Source: Methylobacterium sp.
Lineage (GTDB): Bacteria; Pseudomonadota; Alphaproteobacteria; Rhizobiales; Beijerinckiaceae
Assembly (NCBI RefSeq): GCF_019745455.1
Contig: NZ_JAIETD010000133.1
Location: forward strand, 1 to 64,000
Length of the DNA stretch: 64,000 nt
Direction: 5' to 3'
Made by a program: the position numbers and the translations under genes. Positions 36,214 to 45,287 of the stretch are shown here, piece by piece (the stretch's first letter is position 1; each line of letters starts with the position of its first letter). Below the pieces are notes generated by a model that was not told where the DNA came from, ran no database searches, and was given only the letters and a program-made list of their open reading frames with translations.

Positions 36214-36223
36214 GAGCCCGTAC

Positions 36224-37002
<779 letters not shown>

Positions 37003-37006
<4 letters not shown>

Positions 37007-37356
37007 TCGACGACGTGCCCCACGACCTTGCGAGCCTCGGCGTCTTCCTCCTCGTCACCGTGTTCCTCGGCGGCGGGGCCGCCTGGATGACCGGGAGCGG
37101 CATCGCGCGCGGCTGGCGGCCGTTCTGGCAATGCGCGCTGGCGCTGCTCCTCGTCGCCGCCGTCGCGCGGTTCCTGCACTACGCCCTGTTCGAGCAGCCG
37201 CTCCTGTCCGGCGCAGGGTTTGCTCTCGACGCGATCGTCATCGTCCTGATCGGAGCGGCGGGCTATCGTGCCACCCGCGCCCGGCAGATGACGACGCAGT
37301 ACCGCTGGCTCTACGAGCGCACGGGTCCGCTGACCTGGCGCGCCCGGGACGCGTGA
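37003..37356 (+). CDS. DUF6867-type small membrane protein of the liv operon
   Basis: The 117-residue protein has three predicted transmembrane helices (LGVFLLVTVFLGGGAAWM, FWQCALALLLVAAVARFLHYAL, FALDAIVIVLIGAAGYRA) and a conserved tail (MTTQYRWLYERTGPLTWRARD). It matches the small protein repeatedly found between livF and livJ in alphaproteobacteria. TTG at 37003 overlaps the livF stop as TTGA behind an AGGGGGG ribosome site, indicating translational coupling. Its role in transport is unknown. Confidence 0.8.
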
Positions 37357-37417
37357 GGCCTCGAAGACATCGATTTCAAACGCCCGGCCCAATGCCGGCC
37401 TAGAGGGGAAACAGACG

Positions 37418-38539
37418 ATGAAGCAGATCCTGTCGGCCGGCGTCGCGCTCGGCCTCCTCATGCTGGCGACCGGCGCCCAGGCGCAGATCAAGGTCGGCCT
37501 CAGCGCGCCGATCACCGGGCCGAACGCCGCCTTCGGCGCCCAGCTCAAGAACGGCTTCCTCCAGGCGATCGAGGACATCAACAAGGCCGGCGGCGTCAAC
37601 GGCGAGAAGCTCGTCGGCTCGGTCGGCGATGCCGCCTCCGATCCGAAGCAGGGCGTCTCGGTCGCCAACAAATTCGCCTCCGAAGGGGTGAAGATGATGG
37701 TCGGCGACTTCAATTCCGGCGTCTCGATCCCGCAATCGGACGTGCTGCAGGAAGCCGGGATCGTGCAGATCACGCCGGCCTCGACGGCGATCAAGTTCAC
37801 CGAGCGCGGCAGCTGGAACACCTTCCGCACCTGCGGCCGCGACGACCAGCAGGGCGGCGTCGCGGGCGCCTACCTCGCTGACAAGTTCAAGGGCAAGAAG
37901 ATCGCCTTCGTCCATGACAAGACCCCCTACGGCAAGGGTCTGGCCGACGAGACCCTGAAGGCGCTGAAAGCCAAGGGCGGCACCAACGTGATCTACGAGG
38001 GCATCAATCCCGGCGAGAAGGACCTCTCGGCGCTGGTGTCGAAGCTCAAGCAGGCCGGGATCGACGTGGTCTATTTCGGCGGCCTTCACACCGAGGCCGG
38101 CCTCCTGATCCGCCAGATGCGCGACCAGGGCCTCAACGCCCCGCTCATGGGCGGCGACGGCATCGCCGACCGGGAATTCGCTCAGATCGCCGGCCCCGGC
38201 GCCGACGGCAGCCTGATGACCTTCTCGCCCGACGCCCGCAAGAACGAGAAGGCCAAGGCGATCGTCGACGCCTTCCGCGCCAAGAAGATCGATCCGGAGG
38301 GCTACACCCTCTACACCTACGCGGCGATGCAGATCCTCCAGCAGGCGATGATTGCCACGAAGTCGACCGACGGCAAGAAGCTCGCCGACTACATGCACCA
38401 GGGCAAGCCGTTCGACACGGTGATCGGCGACATCTCCTACGACAAGAAGGGCGACATCACCCGGCCCGACTACGTCATGTACATGTGGAAGAAGGGTGCC
38501 GACGGCTCGATCAACTACGCCGGCAACGAGCTGCCGTAA
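37418..38539 (+). CDS. livJ: Branched-chain amino acid substrate-binding protein
   Basis: The 373-residue periplasmic binding protein (peripla_BP_6 family) has a signal peptide MKQILSAGVALGLLMLATGAQ. The typical KVGLSAPITGPNAAFGAQLKNGFLQAIEDIN opening and GVKMMVGDFNSGVSIPQS, HDKTPYGKGLADE and the C-terminal TLYTYAAMQILQQAM segments follow. Two cysteines are not positioned as a lipobox. GAGG lies upstream of the ATG. It delivers the ligand to LivHM. Confidence 0.95.
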   Translation: MKQILSAGVALGLLMLATGAQAQIKVGLSAPITGPNAAFGAQLKNGFLQAIEDINKAGGVNGEKLVGSVGDAASDPKQGVSVANKFASEGVKMMVGDFNSGVSIPQSDVLQEAGIVQITPASTAIKFTERGSWNTFRTCGRDDQQGGVAGAYLADKFKGKKIAFVHDKTPYGKGLADETLKALKAKGGTNVIYEGINPGEKDLSALVSKLKQAGIDVVYFGGLHTEAGLLIRQMRDQGLNAPLMGGDGIADREFAQIAGPGADGSLMTFSPDARKNEKAKAIVDAFRAKKIDPEGYTLYTYAAMQILQQAMIATKSTDGKKLADYMHQGKPFDTVIGDISYDKKGDITRPDYVMYMWKKGADGSINYAGNELP

Positions 38540-38548
38540 GACCGCGCG

Positions 38549-38564
38549 TGTTTCACGGGAAACA
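38549..38564. promoter_or_regulatory. Candidate parS (ParB-binding) site
   Basis: TGTTTCACGGGAAACA matches the commonly cited parS consensus TGTTTCACGTGAAACA at 15 of 16 positions. It is the core of an 18-base near-palindrome just after the livJ stop. It is the second such site in the window, 31.6 kb from the first. Confidence 0.6.
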
Positions 38565-38571
38565 CCGAATT

Positions 38572-38760
38572 CCTCTCCCCGCTCGCGGGGAGAGGGTCGC
38601 GTCTCCCCCTCGTCGGGGAGCGCGACGAGGCGGCAGCCGGGGGTGAGGGGGGCTCGTCGGAGGAGCCTCACGCGGCGAGACCCCCTCACCCTCGCTCCGC
38701 TCGCTTCATGCACTCCAAGGTGCATGAAGCCCTCTCCCCGCCCGGCGGGGAGAGGGGACG
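38572..38760. repeat. Intergenic palindromic repeat cluster
   Basis: The region is made of GC-rich inverted repeats: CCTCTCCCCGC / GCGGGGAGAGG at 38572-38595, a second CTCTCCCCG...GGGGAGAGG hairpin near 38731-38757, and GGGTGAGGGGG / CCCCCTCACCC arms between them. A 12-base TGCATGAAG-type repeat flanks CTCCAAG. It is non-coding and resembles the mosaic intergenic repeats widespread in Hyphomicrobiales. The same CCTCTCCC motif occurs at 5839-5868. Confidence 0.7.
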
Positions 38761-38815
38761 CATCGGCGCGGAGTGATCGCTTGGAAACAATATCAATGCT
38801 GTTTCCGGTACGCGC

Positions 38816-39931
38816 TCACCTCAATTCAACAATCGCCTCCGCCAAGGCATCGACCTGCGCCTCGCTGTGAGCCGCCGACAGCGCCACTCGCAGCCGCGCC
38901 GTGCCGGCCGGAACCGTCGGCGGGCGGATCGCCACCACGAGAAACCCTCGCGCTTCGAGCGCCGCCGACAAGGCCAGGGCCGCGCTCGCCTCGCCCACAT
39001 GGATCGGCACGATGGGGCTCTCGGCTTTCGGTAGCCCCAGTCTTTCGGTGAGACGGCGCGCCAGCATCAGCGGGCGGTCGGCGCGCTCGGGTTCCGCCTC
39101 GACGATGTCGAGGGCCGCGAGGGCCGCCGCCGCCGAGGCCGGGGGCAGGCCGGTGGTGTAGACGAAGCTGCGCGCCCGGCTCGTCATCAGGTCGATCACT
39201 GCCCGCGACGCGCAGAGATAGCCGCCATAGGAGCCGAGCGTCTTCGACAGCGTCCCCATCTCCAGGGGCGCCCTACAACCCGCCTCGACGACGCCAAGGC
39301 CGTGGGCGTCGTCGACGAGGGTCCATGCATCGTGGAGCCCGGCGATGTCGAGGATCGCGTCGAGGGGCGCCCGGTCGCCATCCATGCTGAAGACCCGCTC
39401 CGTGAGGATCAGCGCGCGCTTGTGCTTGGCCCGGCGGGCAGAGAGCTCCTCAGCGAGGTGGCTGACATCGTTGTGCCGGAACCGGACCACCTCGGAGCCC
39501 GAGACCCGGGCGCCCGCGAACAGGCAGGAATGGCCGAGGGCGTCGATGAGGATGAGGTCGCGCGGGCCGACGAGCGCCGGGACGATCCCGAGATTGGCGA
39601 GGTAGCCGCTGCCGAAGACGAGGGCTGCCTCGGTTCCCTTATGTGCGGCGAGCCTCGCCTCCAGGACCTCCAGGACCTGATGGTTGCCGGTGACGAGGCG
39701 CGAGGCTCCGGCCCCGGTGCCGTGGCGGGCCGCCGCCTCCTGCGCCGCGGCGATGACGCGCGGGTGATGCGACAGACCGAGATAGTCGTTGCAGGAGAAC
39801 GAGACGAGCCGGCGACCATTCCGGTCGGCAAAGGCACCCTCGCCGCGGTCGGTGGTCGCGAGGCGCCGGCGCAGGGCGCCCGTATCGAGACGCGCGAGTT
39901 CGGCGCTGGCGAAATCGTCGAGGCTGGACAT
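38816..39931 (-). CDS. bioF: 8-amino-7-oxononanoate synthase BioF
   Basis: The 371-residue fold-type I PLP enzyme condenses pimeloyl-CoA/ACP with alanine in biotin synthesis. It shows FSCNDYLGLSHHP, GTGAGASRLVTGNHQVLEVLEARLA, LIDALGHSCLFAGARVSG, VDDAHGLGVVE and the PLP-lysine segment GTLSKTLGSYGGYL. ATG at 39931 gives the usual length; the longer frame to 40207 overlaps bioA. It is divergent from bioA with 77 bp between. No bioB or bioD is adjacent. Confidence 0.93.
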   Translation of the reverse strand: MSSLDDFASAELARLDTGALRRRLATTDRGEGAFADRNGRRLVSFSCNDYLGLSHHPRVIAAAQEAAARHGTGAGASRLVTGNHQVLEVLEARLAAHKGTEAALVFGSGYLANLGIVPALVGPRDLILIDALGHSCLFAGARVSGSEVVRFRHNDVSHLAEELSARRAKHKRALILTERVFSMDGDRAPLDAILDIAGLHDAWTLVDDAHGLGVVEAGCRAPLEMGTLSKTLGSYGGYLCASRAVIDLMTSRARSFVYTTGLPPASAAAALAALDIVEAEPERADRPLMLARRLTERLGLPKAESPIVPIHVGEASAALALSAALEARGFLVVAIRPPTVPAGTARLRVALSAAHSEAQVDALAEAIVELR

Positions 39932-39961
39932 GGTCCGTGAAGGCCGCCGGCAGCCGGCGAT

Positions 39962-39978
39962 GTCAAGGCGCCCTTGAC
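39962..39978. promoter_or_regulatory. Inverted repeat between bioF and bioA
   Basis: GTCAAGG and CCTTGAC form a perfect 7-bp inverted repeat with a 3-base spacer in the 77-bp gap between the diverging biotin genes. The position suits an operator controlling both. It is not the TTATMKATAA box of BioR. No regulator is adjacent. Confidence 0.45.
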
Positions 39979-40008
39979 CGCGCTCCTTCGGGCCCGCACT
40001 TCCGTTCC

Positions 40009-41262
40009 ATGGATGTTTCACGCGAAAACACCCTCTGGCGACCCTACACCCAGATGAGGACGGCCGCGCCGCCGCTGGAGGCGGTTCGCACCCACGGCTC
40101 GCGCATCGTCCTCGCCGACGGGCGCGAACTCGTCGACGGCATCGCCTCGTGGTGGACGGCTGTGCATGGCTACAACCATCCGCATATCCGCGCCGCCGTC
40201 GCTGCACAGCTCGAAGCGATGCCGCATGTCATGTTCGGCGGGCTGACCCACGCGCCGGCCGAGCGCCTGGCGGCGCGGCTCGCCGAGCTGCTGCCGGGGG
40301 AACTCTCCTACGTCTTCTTCACCGATTCCGGCTCGGTCGCCGTCGAGGTGGCGTTGAAGATGGCGGTGCAGATGTGGCGCAATCGCGGGGTCGCGGGGCG
40401 CAACCGGGTCCTCGCCTTCCGCGGCGGCTATCATGGCGACACGATGGGGGCGATGTCGGTCTGCGATCCCGACGAGGGCATGCACCGCGCGTTCGGCGGC
40501 TACCTGCCGGAGCAGGTGTTCTGCGATCTCCCGCGCAGTATCGCCGAGACGCAGGCTCTCGACGCCTGTCTCGCCGCCCGTCGCGAGACCCTCGCGGCGG
40601 TGATCGTCGAGCCCCTGGTGCAGGGGGCCGGCGGCATGACAATGCATCCACCCGAGGTGCTGGCGACCGTCTCGCGCCTCGCCAGGAAGCATGGGCTGCC
40701 CCTCATCGCCGACGAGATCTTCACCGGCTTCGGCCGCACCGGGACCCTCTTCGCCTGCGAGCAGGCCGGCATCGTGCCCGACATCCTGTGCCTGTCCAAA
40801 GCGCTCACCGGAGGCACCATGGCGCTCGCCGCCACGGTCGCGACGCGCGAGGTTTTCGAGGCCTTCCTGTCCGACGATCCGGGCGCCGCTCTGATGCACG
40901 GCCCGACTTTCATGGCGAACCCCCTGGCCTGCGCCGCCGCTAATGCCAGCCTCGACCTGTTCGAAATCGAGCCGCGCCTCGCCGAAGCCCGTGCCATCGA
41001 GGCCTGCCTCGCCCGAGGACTGGCGCCGCTGCGAGCCGAGCCGGGCATTGCCGACGTGCGCGTGCTCGGGGCGATCGGGGCGGTACAGTTTGCCAGAGCC
41101 CCCGACCTCGCCGAGCTGAAACGCCGCTTCATCGAGCGTGGCGTCTGGGTGCGGCCCTTCGGCGACATCGTCTATCTGACGCCTGCCCTGACGATCGATA
41201 CGACCGACCTCGATCAGCTTCTCGACAGCGTCGGTGCCGTTGTGCGGGAGGTCAGCGGCTGA
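40009..41262 (+). CDS. bioA: Adenosylmethionine-8-amino-7-oxononanoate transaminase BioA
   Basis: The 417-residue class III aminotransferase makes DAPA from KAPA with SAM as amino donor. Family segments include LWRPYTQM, LVDGIASWWTAVHGYNHP, MFGGLTHAPAERLA, FTDSGSVAVEVALKMA, FRGGYHGDTMGAMSVCDP, LIADEIFTGFGRTG and the PLP lysine in CLSKALTGGTM. The start at 40009 gives the expected MDVSRENTLWRPY opening. A degenerate parS-like sequence overlaps codons 2-8. Confidence 0.94.
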   Translation: MDVSRENTLWRPYTQMRTAAPPLEAVRTHGSRIVLADGRELVDGIASWWTAVHGYNHPHIRAAVAAQLEAMPHVMFGGLTHAPAERLAARLAELLPGELSYVFFTDSGSVAVEVALKMAVQMWRNRGVAGRNRVLAFRGGYHGDTMGAMSVCDPDEGMHRAFGGYLPEQVFCDLPRSIAETQALDACLAARRETLAAVIVEPLVQGAGGMTMHPPEVLATVSRLARKHGLPLIADEIFTGFGRTGTLFACEQAGIVPDILCLSKALTGGTMALAATVATREVFEAFLSDDPGAALMHGPTFMANPLACAAANASLDLFEIEPRLAEARAIEACLARGLAPLRAEPGIADVRVLGAIGAVQFARAPDLAELKRRFIERGVWVRPFGDIVYLTPALTIDTTDLDQLLDSVGAVVREVSG

Positions 41263-41367
41263 TCGAACTGCAACCCGGGCCGCGCTTCCTCGTTGGGTCT
41301 CTGGACGTAAGGCACGGTGCGTCCGCGCACGCACCGCTGCGGAACCCCTGCGAGAGGGACGAAGATC

Positions 41368-41757
41368 GTGGTGGAAGAGACGACGAGCCTCGCCGGCGAG
41401 CGCCCCGTCATCCTGGTGGTGGAGGATGAGGCCCTGACGATCATGGATCTGGCCGACGTGCTGGAAGAGGGCGGCTACGAGACCGTGCAATGTGCCTCGG
41501 CCGAGCGGGCCATGGGTATCCTTCAGGCTCGGCCGGACATCTGCGGCCTCATCACCGACGTCGAATTATCGGGCAAGGTCAACGGCTTCGACCTTGCCAA
41601 CGCGGTCTCGGAAGCGCGGCCGCAACTGCCCATCGTCATCGTTTCCGGGCGGGCGGCCCCCGACCCGGCCCGCATGCCCGAAGGCGCGCAATTCATCGCC
41701 CGCCCCTGCACGGGCGAGGACATTCTCGATCAGATCAAGCGGCTGCTGCCGTGCTGA
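41368..41757 (+). CDS. Single-domain response regulator
   Basis: The 129-residue protein is a lone receiver domain: acidic pair Glu19-Asp20 (VVEDEA), phosphoacceptor Asp64 (LITDVELSGKVNGFDL) and Ser93 (IVSGR). The position usually held by lysine before Pro is Arg112 (IARPC). There is no output domain, so it acts by protein contact, probably with a kinase encoded elsewhere. GTG at 41368 follows GAGAGGGACGAAG. It sits 105 bp after bioA and is possibly independent. Confidence 0.85.
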   Translation: MVEETTSLAGERPVILVVEDEALTIMDLADVLEEGGYETVQCASAERAMGILQARPDICGLITDVELSGKVNGFDLANAVSEARPQLPIVIVSGRAAPDPARMPEGAQFIARPCTGEDILDQIKRLLPC

Positions 41758-41807
41758 CGGTACGGAAGAAATGTTGACCCTCTGATACGCACCCGCCCAT
41801 CCGATCA

Positions 41808-41920
41808 CCTCATCCTGAGGCGCCGCGTCAGCGGCCTCCAAGGAGGGCTCCAGGGATCGTAGTGGTGTCAGGAGGCCTCCTTCGAGGCCTCCGCTGCGCT
41901 ACGGCACCTCTGGGATGAGG
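41808..41920. repeat. Intergenic repeat with inverted ends
   Basis: This element of about 113 bp is bounded by CCTCATCC and GGATGAGG. It contains internal copies of GGCCTCC/GGAGGC-type arms (AAGGAGGGCTCCAGG and CAGGAGGCCTCCTTC). It is non-coding and resembles dispersed CTCATCCTGAGG elements of Hyphomicrobiales genomes, between the convergent response-regulator and HAD genes. Confidence 0.6.
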
Positions 41921-41960
41921 TTCGGGTGGGCCACCCAGAATTCGTGCCGCGGAAACAGAA

Positions 41961-42680
41961 TCACCGGCCTGCTACGATCCTCGCCAAATCGCGATGATCG
42001 CTGAAGATCGGGTTCGCTCCGGCTACCGCGAGATCCCTGCCGGAACGGTCGTGATGCCAGTGGCCGCCGCCGGTAAAGCCGGCTACCCGCATCCCTGCCG
42101 CCACCGCGGCGGTGACGCCCGGCACGCTGTCCTCGATCACGAGGCAGGCGGCGGGTTCGATGCCGATCTCAGCCGCCGCGTACAGGAACAGGTCCGGAGC
42201 CGGCTTTCCGCGCGCGACCATGGTGGAGGAGAAGATCCGGCCGTCGAACAGCGGCAGCAGGCCGGTGAGGCCGAGCGAATGGCGAAGGCGAACTGGATCG
42301 CTGCTCGAGGCGACGCAGAAGGGCAGGGCGAGGGACGCCGCGGCTTCGGCGATGCTGGGCATCGCCTCAAGTCTTTCGTCGAAAGCCCGCAGGGTCTCGG
42401 CCTTCACGTCCGCCACGAAACCCTCGGGAGCGGCGATGCCGGTCTCGCCTTCGATCGCCGTCATGATCGAGGGCATGGACGTGCCGGCGAAGCGCGCCCG
42501 CACGGTGTCGACGTCGATGGTGACGCCGATACGGTTGAGGCCGGCGGTGAGGCAGGCCAGGCTGATCGGCTCACTATCGATGAGCACGCCATCGCAATCG
42601 AAGATCACGAGGCCGAGGGGAGTCTCGCCCTCCGCGGCCCTGCCGCCGCCCGTCGCCGTCTCTGGTACACTGTCCCGCAT
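41961..42680 (-). CDS. HAD-superfamily phosphatase/phosphoglucomutase-like
   Basis: The 239-residue HAD subfamily IA hydrolase has the nucleophile motif FDCDGVLIDSEP. The second-motif serine lies in FCVASSSDP, the lysine in ARGKPAPDLFLYAA and the acidic motif in LVIEDSVPGVTAAVAAGM. The cap domain is helical. Substrates of such proteins include phosphoglycolate and sugar phosphates and cannot be inferred here. ATG at 42680 is preferred over longer frames. It diverges from the small membrane protein gene. Confidence 0.85.
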   Translation of the reverse strand: MRDSVPETATGGGRAAEGETPLGLVIFDCDGVLIDSEPISLACLTAGLNRIGVTIDVDTVRARFAGTSMPSIMTAIEGETGIAAPEGFVADVKAETLRAFDERLEAMPSIAEAAASLALPFCVASSSDPVRLRHSLGLTGLLPLFDGRIFSSTMVARGKPAPDLFLYAAAEIGIEPAACLVIEDSVPGVTAAVAAGMRVAGFTGGGHWHHDRSGRDLAVAGANPIFSDHRDLARIVAGR

Positions 42681-42762
42681 GCGGCCCCTGTGGCATGGCT
42701 GCGCTGTGGGCTGCAAACGCCCCGTCTCGTCCCTGTCCAACCCTCACAGGTTCCACGACGCG

Positions 42763-43083
42763 ATGTTCCGCTTCCTCCTCCGTTCCCTCGGCTTCGTGAT
42801 CCTGGCCGCGGGCTTCGTCTGTCTCGTCTATGACGGCGCCCGCTCGATCGCCAACAATGCCTTGCGCTTCACGACCCTCGACGCCCTGCCGCTGACGGCA
42901 CTCGCGGCGCCGCTGGCGAGTCTCAAGACCGCCGTGTCCGCCGCCGCTCCCTGGTTGTGGCAAGCGATCCTGTTGCCCCTCAGCGTCGCGCCTGCCGCGC
43001 TGGTCGCCCTCGCCCTCGGGATCATCCTGATCTGGCTCGGGCAGCCGATCCGCGAGCCGGCGACCTATCCGGGTCCCGCCTGA
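42763..43083 (+). CDS. Small two-helix membrane protein
   Basis: The 106-residue protein has two hydrophobic segments (LRSLGFVILAAGFVCLVYDGA and LPLSVAPAALVALALGIILIWLG) separated by a short periplasmic or cytoplasmic stretch beginning ARSIANNALRFTTLDAL. I do not recognise a named family, though similar proteins occur as conserved hypotheticals in Hyphomicrobiales. ATG at 42763 begins the first helix; longer readings overlap the divergent HAD gene. Confidence 0.6.
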   Translation: MFRFLLRSLGFVILAAGFVCLVYDGARSIANNALRFTTLDALPLTALAAPLASLKTAVSAAAPWLWQAILLPLSVAPAALVALALGIILIWLGQPIREPATYPGPA

Positions 43084-43253
43084 GACAGCGGCCGCTTGAA
43101 CAAAGCGGGCGCTGTCTCAGGCAGTCCGCGCGGCGCTTGGGCGAAGCTCATTAGGCATCGCAATGCGATCGAGCGGAAATGGCATGACCCTACGAAACCG
43201 GCTGCCTGTGCACCATATACAGAGCTCCCCTTCGACCGACGAGGAGACCAGCG

Positions 43254-43913
43254 ATGCTCCAGATGTTCCGCAAGCGGCCGGTGATGCCGAGCGCCGCCGA
43301 GGCCCTGCCCGGCCGCTCGGATCCGATCACGACCGCCGAGCGTCACTTCGTCAACGGCAATCCGCTGAAAGGACCGTATCCCGAGGGATCCGAGCGGATC
43401 GTTCTCGGGCTCGGATGCTTCTGGGGCACCGAGCGCAAGTTCTGGCAGCTGCCCGAAGGCGTCTTCGTCACCGCCGTGGGCTATGCCGGCGGCTACACGC
43501 CGAACCCGACCTACGAGGAGGTCTGCTCCGGGCAGACGGGGCACAACGAGGTCGTGCTCGTGGTGTTCGATCCCACCGTGCTACCCCTCGATTTGGTGCT
43601 CAAGACCTTCTTCGAGAACCACGACCCGACTCAGGGCATGCGCCAGGGCAACGATATCGGCACGCAGTACCGATCGGGCATCTACACCCTGGACGATGCC
43701 CAGGTCGCGACCGCGCAGGCGATGCGTGCAGCCTATGGCGAGGCGCTGGAAGCCCGCGGCTTCCCGCCCATCACAACCGAGATCAAGCCGCTCGAGGCCT
43801 TCTACTTCGCCGAAGGCTACCACCAGCAGTACCTCGCCAAGAACCCCTCGGGCTATTGCGGGGTCGGCGGCACCGGAGTGAGCTGTCCGATCGGGACCGG
43901 CATCGCTGCCTGA
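43254..43913 (+). CDS. msrA: Peptide methionine sulfoxide reductase MsrA
   Basis: The 219-residue MsrA reduces methionine-S-sulfoxide in proteins. The catalytic cysteine is Cys55 in LGLGCFWGTERKFW. Further family segments are VGYAGGYTPNPTYEEVCSGQTGHNEVV and YRSGIYTLDD. The resolving cysteines are in GYCGVGGTGVSC. GAGGAGACC precedes the ATG by a few bases. It stands alone. Confidence 0.95.
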   Translation: MLQMFRKRPVMPSAAEALPGRSDPITTAERHFVNGNPLKGPYPEGSERIVLGLGCFWGTERKFWQLPEGVFVTAVGYAGGYTPNPTYEEVCSGQTGHNEVVLVVFDPTVLPLDLVLKTFFENHDPTQGMRQGNDIGTQYRSGIYTLDDAQVATAQAMRAAYGEALEARGFPPITTEIKPLEAFYFAEGYHQQYLAKNPSGYCGVGGTGVSCPIGTGIAA

Positions 43914-44000
43914 CGCAGGGCTGCCCGGCCCAAGCTTTGCCTTGCCGCTCCACGTCGCCCATGTCACATCCCCGCTCGTCTGGGGCCGGGATTCGAGGGA

Positions 44001-44504
44001 ATGATGGAGCGGATCTTCGAGCGGGCGCTATTCGCGAGCCGATGGCTGTTGGCGCCATTCTACGGCGCACTCGCCATCGGCATCATGGTGCTGCTGTACA
44101 AGCTGATTCAAGAACTGATCCACTTTGTCGGCCACGCCACCGAGGCGAATGAGGCGCAGATCATCCTCGGCGTGCTGACCCTCGTCGACCTATCCTTCAC
44201 AGCCTCGCTGCTGATCATCGTGATGTTCTCCGGCTACGAGAACTTCGTCTCTAAATTCGACCATTCTGACCATAAGGACTGGCCGGAATGGATGGGGACG
44301 ATCGATTTCACCGGCCTCAAGCTGAAGCTTCTGTCGTCGATTGTGGCGATCTCGGCGATTCAGCTCTTGAAGTCTTTCATGGACATCAAGAACGCAAGCG
44401 ATCGAGAACTTGCTTGGCTCGTCGGTATTCACATGGTCTTCGTGGTCTCGGGGATTCTCATGGCACTCACGGACCGCATTGCCGCTGGGCATCACGATAA
44501 GTGA
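44001..44504 (+). CDS. UPF0114/YqhA family membrane protein
   Basis: The 167-residue, four-helix membrane protein matches the UPF0114 (YqhA) family: FERALFASRWLLAPFYGALAIGIMVLL, LTLVDLSFTASLLIIVMFSGYENFVSKFD and MGTIDFTGLKLKLLSSIVAISAIQLLKSFM. Its biochemical function is not established. GAGGGA precedes tandem ATG codons at 44001 and 44004. It is followed by the PilZ gene in the same direction after 75 bp. Confidence 0.88.
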   Translation: MMERIFERALFASRWLLAPFYGALAIGIMVLLYKLIQELIHFVGHATEANEAQIILGVLTLVDLSFTASLLIIVMFSGYENFVSKFDHSDHKDWPEWMGTIDFTGLKLKLLSSIVAISAIQLLKSFMDIKNASDRELAWLVGIHMVFVVSGILMALTDRIAAGHHDK

Positions 44505-44579
44505 TTGCCCATGTTAACGTTCTCGTGAAGAGCGTTTTCTTTTCGCGAGGTGAAAACCTTAAGCTTTTAGCTTCAATTT

Positions 44580-45056
44580 GTGCTCCGCCAGCATTTCGAG
44601 GCGGAGAAAGACGTGCCACTGCATGAGCAGGACGTTGTCGAGGATAGCGAGAGCCGGGCGCTCCTCGCGCGGGATGTCGACGCTCAAGGATCGACCGAAG
44701 CCGCCTTCGTCGAGCGCCGGGAACCCCGTAGCGAGACGAACTGGATCGCCCTGATCCGGCTGCTCGACGGGACCGAAATCTCCTGCAATGTGAAGGACAT
44801 CTCGAAATCGGGCGCTAGGCTCGGCGTGCCGAGCCGTTACGAATTGCCCGAGACCTTCATGCTCAAGGTCGTCGGGCGCAATTTCGTCTGTCTGGTCAAG
44901 CTCGCCTGGCGCCGGGGCAACTACGTCGGCGTCCGCATCGAACGGGTCGGTAAGCTCCCGGATCCGGTGCGGGTGGAAGAACCCGCGGTGGCGAACAGCA
45001 CCGCCCCGGAATACAAGGCGATCGGGTCCCGCCGCAGCCGCGTCTCGTCGTTCTGA
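44580..45056 (+). CDS. PilZ domain protein (c-di-GMP receptor)
   Basis: The 158-residue protein has a PilZ domain from about residue 45 to 120 with both c-di-GMP-binding motifs, RxxxR (residues 46-50, RREPR) and D/NxSxxG (residues 73-78, DISKSG). N- and C-terminal tails are polar. It probably changes partner activity on binding cyclic di-GMP. The GTG start at 44580 is tentative and a GTG at 44613 is possible. No diguanylate cyclase is in the window. Confidence 0.87.
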   Translation: MLRQHFEAEKDVPLHEQDVVEDSESRALLARDVDAQGSTEAAFVERREPRSETNWIALIRLLDGTEISCNVKDISKSGARLGVPSRYELPETFMLKVVGRNFVCLVKLAWRRGNYVGVRIERVGKLPDPVRVEEPAVANSTAPEYKAIGSRRSRVSSF

Positions 45057-45287
45057 TCGCTTCTCGCACGCGGATCCGCCGTCGGCATCCGCGTGGCTTG
45101 GTGACCACTTTCGCCAAACGCAAAAGTCCGGACCCAGTTAACCGATCATGGGGCTGACCCCTCCGCCGCCTGAGCTTGTAACGGTCGTGACCGGTGGAGG
45201 CCGGATTTCCCCCGTATTTACGAAAGCTCCAGCATCTCGCTCTAGGCTCGAGGACATCCTTGATCGGACCGCGGTATCGTGAGTGCG

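Noticed and set aside
38549..38760. CRISPR array near livJ
   Set aside because: The repeats are inverted and irregular, without equal-length direct repeats or unique spacers.
40014..40030. Third parS site at the bioA start
   Set aside because: It carries one substitution and one insertion relative to the consensus and lies in codons 2-8 of bioA, so ParB binding is doubtful. Mentioned only as a decayed copy.
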